A DNA stretch of 64,000 nt from Pseudomonadota bacterium. Its GTDB lineage: Bacteria > Pseudomonadota > Gammaproteobacteria > Steroidobacterales > Steroidobacteraceae. Shown piece after piece: positions 27,298-36,861 of this stretch. Made by a program: the position numbers and the translations under genes. Every line of letters starts with the position of its first letter. Within the stretch, counting starts at the first letter, position 1. Location of the stretch: positions 1 through 64,000 of the forward strand of contig JADIZR010000012.1 in assembly GCA_016704655.1 (NCBI GenBank), given 5' to 3'. The notes beneath the pieces are model-generated. The model saw nothing but the letters and a program-made list of their open reading frames with translations. It had not been told where the DNA came from and did not search any database.

Positions 27298-27909
27298 ATG
27301 ACGAGCTTCCGGCAGGCGCTGGCGATTCAGCGCTGGGATGACCACCGCTACTACCACCACAGCCTGGTCAACCAGTCACTGCACTTGGTGAGTGCCACGA
27401 GCTTTCTCTGTTCCTACGTCCTGATGTTCGTCAATCCGGCGGTCGCGGCACTGGTGGCGTGGCTCGTCTCGATGACGACGCGCCAGGCCGGCCATTTCTT
27501 CTTCGAGCCCAAAGGCTACGACACGGTCAATCAGGCGACCCACGAGCACAAGGAGGCGATCAAGGTGGGTTACAACCTGCGCCGCAAGGTCGTGCTGCTG
27601 TCGATCTGGGCCGCGTCACCGCTGCTGCTGTTGCTCGAGCCGACGTTGTTCGGCGCCTTCACGCCGCACACGGATGCCGCCGAATTCTGGACTCACGTCG
27701 GCGAGGTCTGGCTCATCGTGGGGCTGGGCGGGCTGCTGTTCCGCACCGTGCACCTCTTCTATCTGAAGGACGTGCAGACCGGACTGGTCTGGTGCACGAA
27801 GATCCTGACGGACCCCTTCCACGACGTGAAGCTCTACCACAAGGCGCCGCTGTACCTCATCCGCGGGGAACGGCCGGAGCCTCCGACGGGGACGGTGGCG
27901 CCGCACTGA
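27298..27909 (+). CDS. Polytopic membrane protein, DUF962/Mpo1-like
   Basis: The protein has 203 residues and four hydrophobic helices (about 28-60, 98-118, 135-160). The N-terminal part RYYHHSLVNQSLHLVSATSF and RQAGHFFFEPKGYDTVNQAT, with histidines near both ends of the first helical pair, resembles DUF962 (Mpo1-like) proteins; yeast Mpo1 is an iron-dependent lipid alpha-dioxygenase held by conserved histidines. I see several conserved-looking His (HH, H, GH, HEH), but the match is by pattern only. The 3' end overlaps the stop of the convergent aminotransferase gene by 53 bases. RBS AGGAGA lies ahead of the ATG. Confidence 0.6.
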   Translation: MTSFRQALAIQRWDDHRYYHHSLVNQSLHLVSATSFLCSYVLMFVNPAVAALVAWLVSMTTRQAGHFFFEPKGYDTVNQATHEHKEAIKVGYNLRRKVVLLSIWAASPLLLLLEPTLFGAFTPHTDAAEFWTHVGEVWLIVGLGGLLFRTVHLFYLKDVQTGLVWCTKILTDPFHDVKLYHKAPLYLIRGERPEPPTGTVAPH

Positions 27910-29357
27910 CCGGCGGGCGCCCGAGGCGCGCTCGTAGCATCTCACGCGTGATACGGCGCTTGATTGCGCGATTGGTCAGCTGCGGGCCCTGCCACCACCA
28001 GCCGTCCATCTCCATTGCTTGAGCGCCCGCCAGGATCCGCTCCGCCACGACCTCGAAATCCGCGTCCGTGTAATTGAGGCTGAAGATGAACCGGCCCGTG
28101 CCGACCCAGCTGAGGGAGAGTCCTTGCGCGCGCAGATAGAACTGCAGCATCCAGTTGTAGCGCGACGGGCGGGTGTAGCACACGGTCCAGATTGTCGACA
28201 GGTTGCGCACCTGCATGGGCAAACCGGCGTCGCTGAGACGCTGGTTCAACCACGCCGCCCGTCCGTTCCAGATCGCATCGAGATTGTCGTAGAGACCGTA
28301 GATCCCTGGGCTGCGCTCGAGACGCCGCAGAAATTCGTTCATCGCGCCCATCACGTACGGGTGCGAGTTGAAGGTGCCGCGCGCGAAGCAGATGTCCGCG
28401 GGGCGGTCTTGCTGGAAGCGCTTCATCAGCGCCGCCTTGCCGCAGAGCACGCCGACGGGCAGTCCTCCGCCGAGCGTCTTGCCGTAGGTGACCATGTCGG
28501 CCCGCACGCCGAAATACTCCTGCGCGCCACCCGGCGCCAGGCGGAACCCGACAAACACTTCGTCGAAAATGAGGGGGATCCCGCGCTCGGTGCAGACGTC
28601 GCGCAGGCGACGCAGCCAGGCGGCGTACTCCTCCCGGTCGAAATGAGCGTGGCGCGAGCTGTCCACCAGTGTCGAATCTCCGGGCGCGCCCGCGTTGGGG
28701 TGCAGCGCCTGCAGGGGATTGACCAGCACGCAGGCGATGTCCCGGCGCCTGGCGAGCACGCGCAGCGACATGTTGTCCATGTCCTTGAGCGTGTAGGTGC
28801 TGTCAGCCGGCATCGGGTTGCCGACACCTGGCTGCACGTCGCCCCACCAGCCGTGATACGCACCGCAGAAGCGCACGACGTGCGAGCGACGGGTGTGATA
28901 GCGGGCCAGGCGCACGGCCTGCATGACCGCCTCGGTGCCCGACATGTGGAACGACACTTCGTCGAGACCGGAGATCCTGCGCAGGCGCGCGACGTTGTCG
29001 GCGACCACGGGATGATAGGCACCGAGCACGGGACCCTTGCAGATCGGAGATCGCGTCCTCGACCTCGCGAGTGAGCTTCGCCGTCGTCGCATAGCGCTCG
29101 GAGTAGAACGCGGCCAGGCGCATGAACCCCGCACGCCGTTGCTCGGCGACAGCGGCCGGTGCGTCGTCGGCGCCGAAGAACTCCGACTCGTCGTATTCGT
29201 AGTGGGGAACGAGGGCAGCCATGCGGCGCGCCAGGCGCGAGTGGCCGGCCAGCGACGGATGCTTCGCAGCCGAGAGTTCCAGGCGCAACTGCAACCGGTG
29301 CGCGAGGGCCGCGACGCCGAGGGCCGCGGCGATGTACGCAATGGTGCTGGTTTCCAA
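27857..29357 (-). CDS. Membrane-anchored class III (glutamate-1-semialdehyde type) aminotransferase, one frameshift
   Basis: The best start is TTG 29357, six bases after a perfect GGAGG at 29368-29364; it opens a membrane helix (ETSTIAYIAAALGVAALAHR). The frame breaks near 29040 and continues GAYHPVVADNVARLRRISGL. PLP-enzyme marks follow: SFHMSGTEAVMQAVRLARYH, CGAYHGWWGD, PLIFDEVFVGFRLAPGG, and the Schiff-base lysine in MVTYGKTLGGGLPVGVLCG. The rest fits class III aminotransferases of the HemL-like branch, about 490 residues. A membrane anchor is unusual for this group. It is divergent from the Psd gene, 44 bases away, so a role on amino-phospholipids or an anchored amino sugar is possible (inference). 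Confidence 0.78.
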
Positions 29358-29401
29358 GGCAATCCTCCGTCTCCAGCGTACGGCACCTGGATGACATCCC
29401 G

Positions 29402-30232
29402 ATGACGCCATCGCCCCGGCCCTCGCTGTTCTCCCGGATTGCCGCCCAGAAAGACCTGAACTTCCTGCTCACCAACCGCATTCCCCGCAACGCACTGACA
29501 CACCTCGTCGGCCGGCTCAGCAAGATCGAGAATCCGGTCGTCCGTGACCTCTCGATCGGCCTGTGGCGCGCGTTCGCCGATCTCGACCTTGCGGACGCGC
29601 GGACCACGCAGTTCCGCAGCATGCATGACTGCTTTACGCGCCAGCTGCGCGACGGTGCGCGCCCGATCGATCCGGACGATCGGCACTTGACGAGCCCCTG
29701 TGACGGCATCGTCGGGGCCCACGGTCGCATCGACGGCGACACCCTGCTGCAGGCCAAGGGCTCCTCTTATACGCTGGCGGAGCTGCTGGCCAACGACGCA
29801 GCATTGGCGCAGACGTTCCACGATGGGCAATACCTGACGCTGCGCCTGACCTCTGGCATGTATCATCGTTTTCACGCGCCGCACGACTGTCGCGTCGAGC
29901 AGGTGAACTACATTGCAGGTGAGGCTTACAACGTCAATCCGGCCGCACTGAAGCGCATCGGCAAACTGTTCTGCCGGAACGAACGCGCGGTGTTGCGTTG
30001 CCGACTCACGGCCTCCGGGCAAACGATCGCGCTGGTGCCCGTGGCCGCCGTGCTGGTCGCCAGCATCCGCCTGCATTTTCTCGACGTGCTGCTGCACCTG
30101 AAGTACCGCGGGCCGAACGCAATCGCCTGCGACGCGCCGCTGCGCAAGGGCGAGGAGATGGGCTGGTTCGAGCACGGCTCGACCGTCATCGTGCTGGTGC
30201 CGCCAGGGTTCGCTCTGCGACGGCCTGCATGA
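29402..30232 (+). CDS. psd: Phosphatidylserine decarboxylase
   Basis: From ATG 29402 the product has 276 residues. Conserved parts are FRSMHDCFTRQLRDGARPID, SPCDGIVGAHGRIDGDTLLQ, LTSGMYHRFHAPHDCRVEQV, YNVNPAALKRIGKLFCRNER and AVLVASIRL. The self-cleavage site that makes the pyruvoyl group, usually LGST, is HGST here (WFEHGSTVIVL), with the Gly-Ser retained. It makes phosphatidylethanolamine in the inner membrane. There is no Pss gene beside it. The next gene on this strand is the LpxH-like phosphoesterase after a 197-base gap that holds an AT-rich stretch which may be a promoter. Confidence 0.9.
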   Translation: MTPSPRPSLFSRIAAQKDLNFLLTNRIPRNALTHLVGRLSKIENPVVRDLSIGLWRAFADLDLADARTTQFRSMHDCFTRQLRDGARPIDPDDRHLTSPCDGIVGAHGRIDGDTLLQAKGSSYTLAELLANDAALAQTFHDGQYLTLRLTSGMYHRFHAPHDCRVEQVNYIAGEAYNVNPAALKRIGKLFCRNERAVLRCRLTASGQTIALVPVAAVLVASIRLHFLDVLLHLKYRGPNAIACDAPLRKGEEMGWFEHGSTVIVLVPPGFALRRPA

Positions 30233-30429
30233 CGGTGCGCGGATTCGAATGGGCCAGGCGATCCTGACCACGCGCTGAGCGATTGCATTCACTTTACATA
30301 TCGTCAGCCACCGTGGAGATTTGCCACCTACCACGCTGATTGTCATGAGCATTTCTTGCAGCGTTCACGCCGTCGTCATGAAGCGTCGGCAATCTCCCCC
30401 AGCGAGCAAGGCCACGGGAGAGAGCGAAC

Positions 30430-31257
30430 ATGACCCCCAAGCCACCGCAGTCCACGTTGCGCCTGCGCAGCGTCTTCATCTCCGACGTCCACCTGGGCTT
30501 CAAGGGATGCCGGGCGGAGTTCCTGCTCGACTTCCTGCGCCGGGTTGAGTGCGAGCAGATTTACCTGGTCGGGGACATCATCGACCTGTGGAGCCTGCAA
30601 CGCACTTTCTACTGGCCGCAGGCTCACAACGACGTCATCCGCACGATTCTCGGTAAGGCGAAGCATGGCACGCGAGTGGTGTACGTGCCGGGCAACCACG
30701 ACCGCGCATTTCGCGACAACGACGGATTGACGCTGGGCAATGTCGAAATCCGCCGCGAGGCGATCCACGAGACTGCAGACGGACGCCGCTTCCTGGTGCT
30801 GCACGGCGACGAGTTCGACAGCATCGTACGGGCCAGCCCGCTGCTCGAGTCCGTCGGCAGTCATGCCTACGCGGCGGCCTTGCGACTGAATCGATACGTC
30901 AATGCGGTGCGGCAGAGGCTCGGCTACCCGTATTGGTCGCTGGCTGCGTTCCTCAAGCACAAGGTCAAGAACGCGGTGAAATACATCGCCAACTTTGAAC
31001 GTGCGCTCGCGGTCGAAGCCCGGCGCCGTGGTGTCGATGGCGTGATCTGTGGCCACATTCATCGGGCCGAGATCACGGAGATCGACGGCATCCTCTACTG
31101 CAACGACGGCGACTGGGTGGAGAGCTGCACAACGCTGGTCGAGGACTTCGCCGGGCGGCTCAGCCTGCTGCGCTGGACGGAAACCGCCGAGGTCCTCACC
31201 GGTACCCAGGTATTGCCTCTCCTGGACGGTGTCGTGCCCATCGGTCAGGCCGCATGA
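30430..31257 (+). CDS. UDP-2,3-diacylglucosamine diphosphatase-like metallophosphoesterase (LpxH family)
   Basis: The 275-residue protein carries all calcineurin-like metal motifs: SVFISDVHLGFKG (D and H), YLVGDIIDLWSL (GDxxD), YVPGNHDRAF (GNHD), VLHGDEFDSI and GVICGHIHRAEITEI (GHxH), with the second aspartate in CNDGDW. The spacing and the LHGDxFD segment fit the LpxH group that cleaves UDP-diacylglucosamine in lipid A synthesis, though paired genes of this kind next to a glycosyltransferase are a distinct branch. It overlaps the following glycosyltransferase by ATGA, so the two proteins are probably linked in one envelope pathway. Confidence 0.85.
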   Translation: MTPKPPQSTLRLRSVFISDVHLGFKGCRAEFLLDFLRRVECEQIYLVGDIIDLWSLQRTFYWPQAHNDVIRTILGKAKHGTRVVYVPGNHDRAFRDNDGLTLGNVEIRREAIHETADGRRFLVLHGDEFDSIVRASPLLESVGSHAYAAALRLNRYVNAVRQRLGYPYWSLAAFLKHKVKNAVKYIANFERALAVEARRRGVDGVICGHIHRAEITEIDGILYCNDGDWVESCTTLVEDFAGRLSLLRWTETAEVLTGTQVLPLLDGVVPIGQAA

Positions 31258-32276
31258 AGATTGCACTGGTCACGGACGCCTGGCTGCCGCAGACCAACGG
31301 CGTCGTCCGCACGTTGACCATCACGGCCGAGAGGTTGTCGCAGGCCGGGCATGAAGTCACAGCCATCACGCCCGTCGATTTCCGCACCGTTCCGTGTCCA
31401 ACGTATCCAGAGATCCGCCTGTCGCTGTTTGCGGCAGGGAGGGTTCGGCGACATCTCGACGCCCTGGATCCCGACGCCGTACACATCGCCACGGAAGGCC
31501 CGCTGGGCATGGCTGCGCGGCGCTGGTGTGTGCGCCGCGGCCGCGCGTTCACGACCTCATATCACACCCAGTTCCCGGAGTACGTGCGCGCTCGATTCCC
31601 GCTTCCGCTTGCCGTCAGCTACGCATTCCTGCGCTGGTTTCACGGCAGTGCGGCGCACACGCTGGTCGCGACGCCTTCCATGCAGAACGTTCTCGCAAAG
31701 CGGGGATTCCGCAACCTCGTGCTTTGGAGTCGCGGCGTCGATACGGAACTGTTCCGGCCACGCGACGAGTCATGCCTCGAGTTGCCGCGCCCGATCTGGC
31801 TGTACTTCGGCCGGGTCTCGGTCGAGAAGGGCATCGAGGAGTTTCTCGCGCTCGACCTCCCGGGCACGAAACTCGTGGTGGGTGACGGGCCGGCGACGGA
31901 GAGCTTGCGCAGGAAATACGCCGGTGCGGTCTTCACCGGCTACCGCTTCGGCGATGAGCTGGCGCGCCACGTCGCTGCCGCGGATGTATTCGTGTTTCCC
32001 AGCCGTACCGACACGTTCGGACTCGTGCTGCTCGAAGCGATGGCCTGCGGCATTCCGGTCGCCGCATACCCGGTGACGGGACCGATCGACGTGGTCGTGA
32101 ACGGTGTCACCGGAGTACTGAGCGAGGACCTGCGAACGGCTGCACTCGCAGCCCTCGATCTCGACCGCAGAGCATGCCGCGAGCATGCCCTTCGCTACAC
32201 CTGGGAGGCGGCGACTCGCCAGTTCGCCGCATCGCTCGCGCTGGTCGATTACCCGCATGCCGCAACGATATCGTAA
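31254..32276 (+). CDS. Glycosyltransferase family 4 (GT-B fold)
   Basis: The 340-residue protein opens MKIALVTDAWLPQTNGVVRT, the usual GT4 start, with a nucleotide-sugar donor site in the C-terminal half: WLYFGRVSVEKGIEEFLAL, GTKLVVGDGPATESLRRKY, and the donor-binding EX7E region VFPSRTDTFGLVLLEAMACG. It uses a sugar nucleotide to modify a lipid or polysaccharide on the cytoplasmic side. Start ATG 31254 overlaps the phosphoesterase stop. This pair (metallophosphoesterase plus GT4) is common in proteobacteria. The pair resembles mannosyl- or glucosyl-diacylglycerol synthesis modules, but the acceptor is not known. Confidence 0.88.
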   Translation: MKIALVTDAWLPQTNGVVRTLTITAERLSQAGHEVTAITPVDFRTVPCPTYPEIRLSLFAAGRVRRHLDALDPDAVHIATEGPLGMAARRWCVRRGRAFTTSYHTQFPEYVRARFPLPLAVSYAFLRWFHGSAAHTLVATPSMQNVLAKRGFRNLVLWSRGVDTELFRPRDESCLELPRPIWLYFGRVSVEKGIEEFLALDLPGTKLVVGDGPATESLRRKYAGAVFTGYRFGDELARHVAAADVFVFPSRTDTFGLVLLEAMACGIPVAAYPVTGPIDVVVNGVTGVLSEDLRTAALAALDLDRRACREHALRYTWEAATRQFAASLALVDYPHAATIS

Positions 32277-32338
32277 CGTCACGGCTGGAGAATCGGGGTT
32301 CGTGCCAGCCGCCGGCACAGTCGCACGACGGATACGGG

Positions 32339-33142
32339 ATGCCCGCTGACACGCGTCGCCTGCTGTGCATCTCGTTACACGATGTCGCGCCGGCAACGCT
32401 CGACGATTGCGCGAACACCCTCGCCTTCCTTGACGATCTCAGCCTCGGTCCGGTTGCGCTGCTGGTCGTGCCGGACTACCACGGACTGGGCCGGGTCGAC
32501 AGGGATGATCGTTTCGCCTCGTTCATCGAGTCGCGCATCCTGCGTGGCGACGAGATCGTGCTGCACGGCTACCGACACACCGATACCGGTCCCAGTCCGC
32601 GTGGCATGCGTGAATGGCTGGCGCGGCGCATCTACACCGACCGCGAAGGCGAGTTTTCGCGGCTCGACTTCGAGACTGCAAGGACTCGCATCCTGCGCGG
32701 ACTGGTCGTCCTGCGCACCGCCGGGTGGCAGCCGAAGGGATTCGTCGCCCCCGCCTGGCTCATGAGTCCTTCAGCGCGGTGCGCGCTGGAAGAGATGCCA
32801 CTGCAGTACCTTGCGACACGCGATGCAGTCTTCGTCGTGCGATCCGGCCAAAGGATTGCGGCACCGAGCCTGGTCGTCAGCACTCGTGCCGCGTGGCGGC
32901 GCACAGTCTCGCCGCTGTGGAATCAAGCACTGCTGGCACGACACTCGACCTGCCGGGTCCTTCGGGCCGCATTACATCCGGCGGACCTCCGCTACCCGGC
33001 GATGGAAGCCTTCTGGCGCAGGCTGTTTATCCGGCTCGGTGACCGGAGCATCGTCACCGAAGCTCAGCTGATACCGCCGCTGCCCCGACGCGCGGTTGAG
33101 CCCACGCTGGCAAGTGCCACGCCAGAGCGGATGCACGGTTAG
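32339..33142 (+). CDS. DUF2334/polysaccharide-deacetylase-like protein
   Basis: From ATG 32339 the product has 267 residues. It begins RRLLCISLHDVAPATLDDCA, in which LHDVAP is typical of DUF2334 deacetylases (the Asp/His metal site), followed by LVVPDYHGLG and DEIVLHGYRHTDTGP, the HGxxH metal motif. GFVAPAWLMSPSA and ALHPADLRYPAMEAFW complete the NodB-like barrel. It probably removes an acyl group from a sugar polymer in or at the envelope, in line with the two genes ahead. The gap to the GT gene is 62 bases. The closing stop overlaps by four bases a convergent small gene. Confidence 0.8.
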   Translation: MPADTRRLLCISLHDVAPATLDDCANTLAFLDDLSLGPVALLVVPDYHGLGRVDRDDRFASFIESRILRGDEIVLHGYRHTDTGPSPRGMREWLARRIYTDREGEFSRLDFETARTRILRGLVVLRTAGWQPKGFVAPAWLMSPSARCALEEMPLQYLATRDAVFVVRSGQRIAAPSLVVSTRAAWRRTVSPLWNQALLARHSTCRVLRAALHPADLRYPAMEAFWRRLFIRLGDRSIVTEAQLIPPLPRRAVEPTLASATPERMHG

Positions 33143-33495
33143 ATCGCGAACTCGTCGAACGCCTCGAGCGCACTCTGGACGAACCCCCGCCAGTATTCCC
33201 GGTTCTGCGTGTCAGCATCATCGTGCGCCAGGCCGAATGTTTCGCGGAATGCGGCAATCTCCTTCCTGGTCAGATGCCGCTCGCCAAGGATCGTGCTGAC
33301 CACCCTGTACCCGGCCTGGTCGCCGTCGAACCCGTGGTGGGCGGCAATCGCGGCCAACCGCTTCAGGTCGAGGTACTCCGCCGAATCGTCGGCCCAGGCG
33401 GCGCCTGCCTGCCTGCCGCGCTCGCCGGCCTGATCGAAGCATCGCAGCCCACTGTCCGCAAGCCTCGAGCCGGTCTGCTCTGTCGCACTTGCCAC
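33139..33495 (-). CDS. Hypothetical 118-residue protein
   Basis: The product has a basic, Gly/Ala-rich start (SATEQTGSRLADSGLRCFDQ), then a helical domain (LKRLAAIAAHHGFDGDQAGY, RHLTRKEIAAFRETFGL) and an acidic end (EYWRGFVQSALEAFDEFAI). A single hydrophilic alpha-helical domain with no membrane helix or signal is expected, so it acts in the cytoplasm. I do not recognise a family. A GGAG-like sequence (AAAGGAGT) lies 8 bases before the ATG, which supports a real gene. Confidence 0.55.
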   Translation of the reverse strand: MASATEQTGSRLADSGLRCFDQAGERGRQAGAAWADDSAEYLDLKRLAAIAAHHGFDGDQAGYRVVSTILGERHLTRKEIAAFRETFGLAHDDADTQNREYWRGFVQSALEAFDEFAI

Positions 33496-33759
33496 GGTTC
33501 AACTCCTTTCAAATCCGCGCCGCTACGATCGATCAAAGAAGTGGCTGGTGGAACTCGCGAAGAATCGGCGTGGCACTGAAATCCATCAACGCTCGCACGA
33601 TCATCATCGCGATCCAGTTTGCGCTGCTGCAATCCTGCAACAGGAATGTTGCGACGAGGTGTCAGCTGGCTGTGGGCGGCAGCATCGATTGACCTGTGGA
33701 ACTCCGAGGTTGCGATCCCGATTGCCTGGTAGGCCGCGACACGCTACGCGACGAATGCC

Positions 33760-35009
33760 CGGGCGGCGGCTGGCGAGTGGCGGACGACCGTCTTCCTGCT
33801 CGCGGCGGTTTTGCTCGCGTGGGTGCCCGGCTTGGGCGGCCAGTTTCATTACGACGATCTTGCCAATGTCGTCATGGACCCGGCGACCTCCGACCCAGCC
33901 GCGCTGGCAGGCCGCCTGGCGAGCGGGTTCAGGCCCCTTCTGCGACTCAGCTACGCGGCAGACCATCAGCTGTGGGGCTTCGCCCCAGCCGGCTTCCTCG
34001 CCACCAACCTGGCCCTCCACGCGTTGACGGTGTTCGGCGTGGCGGCACTCGCACGTCAACGCTTGCGCAGCGAGACCTCGGTCGCGCTCGCGGCGGCTGT
34101 CTTCGCGCTGCAGCCAGCTCACGCAGCAGCCGTAGCCTGGACGAGTGGCCGCTCGACGCTACTCGCAACTTTCTGATGGTGGCTGCCATGCTCGCGCACT
34201 AACGTGCGACCGGGTCTGTACGCTGGCTTTGCCTCTCGCTGCTCGCAATGACGCTGGCCGTGCTTGCAAAGGAGACCGCACTGGTGTTGCCAGTGCTGCT
34301 GCTCTGGGAGACGACGCGACGGCCGATTGCACCACCACGCGAGATCTTGCGGCGCGTCGCACCTGCTACCGCGACCGCGTTTCTATTGACAGCCGTCGCC
34401 ATTGTGACGAGCTCGCGACTGCGGGAACTTCTGGCGTATTCGCTCGCACTGTCGTCCCCGGGTGACGCTCTCGCGACCAACGCCGCGGCGCTGCCGATCT
34501 CGCTGACTCTCTGGTGGCGTCCCTGGGCCTTGTCGGTCGAGCAGCCCCATGTCTTTACGACCGCCGATACGATCTCCGGCGCAATCCTGCTGCTGGCGAT
34601 GGTTCTCGGTGCCGCAACAGCATTGCGGGCCCGCGCGCCCGCAGTCGTGCTCGCGTTGTTGTGGCCCATCGTGGCGCTGCTGCCGACACACAGTGTCTTC
34701 GCGTGACTGGATCCGATCACGGAAAAGGCCCTCTATCCCGCGTGGATCGGGCCGAGCATTGCGCTCGGCGCGGCCTTTGCGTACGCGCCAGCGCTGTGGC
34801 CGCGCGTCCGCCCGGTGTTGGCCACGGCATTGCTCCTGGTGCTCGGCGCGCTATGTTGGTGGCGCGCGAGCGTCTGGGCCGATCCCGCCGCACTATGGCG
34901 CGAGGCCAGCGTGCGCGCCCAGGCAATCGCGCCGGGCGACGAACGCATACACGGCGCGGCGCTGGCAATCTCGCTGGCACTGCCGGTGACGCAGGAGTCA
35001 AGTCGGTGA
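33760..35009 (+). pseudogene. Dead membrane glycosyltransferase (PMT/TMTC-like)
   Basis: The pieces read WRTTVFLLAAVLLAWVPGLG, FHYDDLANVVMDP, GFRPLLRLSYAADHQLWGF, then, after a frameshift near 34165, AMTLAVLAKETALVLPVLLL and WWRPWALSVEQPH. They match multi-pass lipid-linked glycosyltransferases of the dolichyl-mannosyltransferase type found with TPR domains (DDxxN, RPLxxL, KETAL). In the second frame, TAA at 34200-34202 and TGA at 34704-34706 stop translation, yet the matching sequence (LDPITEKALYPAWIGPS) continues in the same frame after each stop. Two nonsense codons plus one frameshift show real decay rather than sequencing noise. It ends overlapping the start of the next gene. Confidence 0.75.
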
Positions 35010-35740
35010 AGCCACTCATTTCCACCACGTGCGCAGCGCTTGCGTGCCGGATCACCGCGACGTCAGCACCGGCCGCTGCCGCCGGTTGCGACAAGTGCAG
35101 CGACCTGCCGAAGCTCTACCGTGAACTGCTCGAGCAGGAGTTCCTGCGCAACCGCTTCGATCGGTGGGTCAAAGAGGCGTACTACCCCGTCTCCGTAGAT
35201 GCCATGCAACAGTCAGCGGCCGATCAACTCGGTGTCGCCATGCGGGGAGGGCTTTACGGCTCTCTGACGACGAACAGTGGTAGTGGCGGCCAAGGCAGTG
35301 CCGCTCCTTCCTACGGCACGGACCTGAACAACAAGAGCTGCGCGCTCGTCGAATACGTCAAGGACGCGCAAGGAGACCAGACGCAGCGCCCGGTGAAGCC
35401 CGAGCAGGTCCGTTCAAAACTGTGCGCGCCAATGGCCGAGTTCGTTCTTGCGCACGAGGGACATCACCAGGCATCGTGCCGGGCAGCTTATGCGGCGGGG
35501 CGAACCGCACAGTTCGGCACAACCGAATTCGTGGCCAAGGACGACGTGGAGGCCTACCAGGTCGGCATTGCGGTTCTGCGTGACCACATCGCAAAACTTG
35601 CGTGGCAATGCGGCTGGAGTGGCAGCACCAATGCACGGCGCCCCGACGGCACGACCACAGTGCCGACCCCGGACCAGGTGGCGGAACTTAAGAATGCCAC
35701 CAGGCAACAGGCTGCGCTCCTGCAGTGCAAGAGCAAGTGA
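35006..35740 (+). CDS. Exported protein with HEGHH metal-like motif
   Basis: GTG 35006, eight bases after AGGAG, opens a signal peptide (KPLISTTCAALACRITATSA, cut after APA). The mature protein of about 220 residues has paired cysteines at both ends (GCDKCSD near the start, LLQCKSK at the end) and CRAAYA in the middle. A possible HExxH-type zinc site is AEFVLAHEGHHQASC, in which H-E-G-H-H fits zincin peptidases; no third ligand is certain. Also seen: DNNKSCALVEYVKD-like polar regions and TEFVAKDDVEAYQVG. I know no named family. Start overlaps the dead glycosyltransferase stop by four bases. Confidence 0.55.
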   Translation: MKPLISTTCAALACRITATSAPAAAAGCDKCSDLPKLYRELLEQEFLRNRFDRWVKEAYYPVSVDAMQQSAADQLGVAMRGGLYGSLTTNSGSGGQGSAAPSYGTDLNNKSCALVEYVKDAQGDQTQRPVKPEQVRSKLCAPMAEFVLAHEGHHQASCRAAYAAGRTAQFGTTEFVAKDDVEAYQVGIAVLRDHIAKLAWQCGWSGSTNARRPDGTTTVPTPDQVAELKNATRQQAALLQCKSK

Positions 35741-35747
35741 GGACGCC

Positions 35748-36665
35748 ATGATTTACTCCCTGATCGCCCTCGCGACACTCATCTCCGGAACGCCCCTGAA
35801 CCTGCCACTGGACGAGGTCTCCCGCCGATTTGAGGCCGAATGCGTCGAGGGCAAATGGTCGAGCGACTGCCCTGCCCTGCTCTCGGACGTCGAGGTCGAC
35901 CTCTACGGCAACCTGCACGCGCTTGCGGCGGAGCGCCAGCCGATCGATCGCGACGTACTGGTCATCGCGGCGAGCGGAAATTTTCCGATGCTGGCCGAAT
36001 TCGGGCTGCGCCAGCTCGGGCAGATCACGAACGATGCCGAGCGGGAAGCGGCGCTTGTCGCCTTCGAGCACCCGTCACCTGCGGTGCGACAGGCCGCACG
36101 AGGCCTGCTCGACGCTGCGGACGAGCAGCGCGCAAAGACATACGGACGCTGGTGGCGCGCCGGCAAACGCGGCGGCTGGTACTCGATGGTGCCCGATACG
36201 CTTCCGACGCCGGAGCAGCTCGGACTGCGGGACGTCAACGATCTGCGCTATCGCTACTTCGCGAGCGATGCAAGCCGTGCCGTGTTCACTAGGTTACCCA
36301 CCGAACTGATGGGCCGAATTGCCCCCAGCATCAAGCCGCAGACAGGCGACCAGGCGGCACGCAAAGCGCAGAAGCGGAAGGAGGCGTCCGAGCGCGCGGA
36401 TACTGCAACGAACGCCCTGGAGGAAGGCCTGACGCGCCGCGGCCTGGGAGCGTTTGCTGGCCTGGCGAAGCGCGCTTCGAAACAGGTCGAGAACCCTGGC
36501 GATTCGCAGCAGAAGAAGGACCTCGAGCCGCTGGAGGAGTTCGGCGCGAATCAAGCCTCGGTCCTTTACCTCCAGATCGACAGACCGGGTGCGGCCGCGC
36601 CCGCGCAGGTGGTGGCGGGTCGCGACGAGGGTCTCGGTGAAACGGTGCTGGTCGTTCGTTTCTGA
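35748..36665 (+). CDS. Exported hypothetical protein with helical repeats
   Basis: From ATG 35748, seven bases after the previous stop, the product has 305 residues. It opens with a short hydrophobic start (MIYSLIALATLISGTPLNLP) that may serve as signal peptide. The middle region FPMLAEFGLRQLGQITNDAE, VAFEHPSPAVRQAARGLLDA looks like HEAT/ARM-type helical repeats (VRxAAxxxL). The C-terminal part is charged (KAQKRKEASERAD) and ends with a beta-rich piece (ASVLYLQIDRPGAAAPAQVV). I do not recognise a family. The spacing suggests a functional unit with the HEGHH protein ahead and the lipoprotein after it. Confidence 0.55.
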   Translation: MIYSLIALATLISGTPLNLPLDEVSRRFEAECVEGKWSSDCPALLSDVEVDLYGNLHALAAERQPIDRDVLVIAASGNFPMLAEFGLRQLGQITNDAEREAALVAFEHPSPAVRQAARGLLDAADEQRAKTYGRWWRAGKRGGWYSMVPDTLPTPEQLGLRDVNDLRYRYFASDASRAVFTRLPTELMGRIAPSIKPQTGDQAARKAQKRKEASERADTATNALEEGLTRRGLGAFAGLAKRASKQVENPGDSQQKKDLEPLEEFGANQASVLYLQIDRPGAAAPAQVVAGRDEGLGETVLVVRF

Positions 36666-36861
36666 GGAGCAACGGCGGCGCGTCAGCACGGATGCGCCAT
36701 TCGGAACCCGCGATGGCGTTACCGGGACGACCCGGAGCCCATGTGTCCGGCATGGACCCGGGGAAAGTGGTGACCACGCACGTGCCTTGCGCGCTCTGCA
36801 GAATGCGGTACTGTCCCGCGGTAACGCGCCACTCACCGCAGCGCCGTCACGAGGGACGATC

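Noticed and set aside
27857..30352. Single 831-codon minus-strand gene
   Set aside because: Only the part after 29040 matches the aminotransferase; the upstream part of the frame is antisense to psd and has no protein-like motifs.
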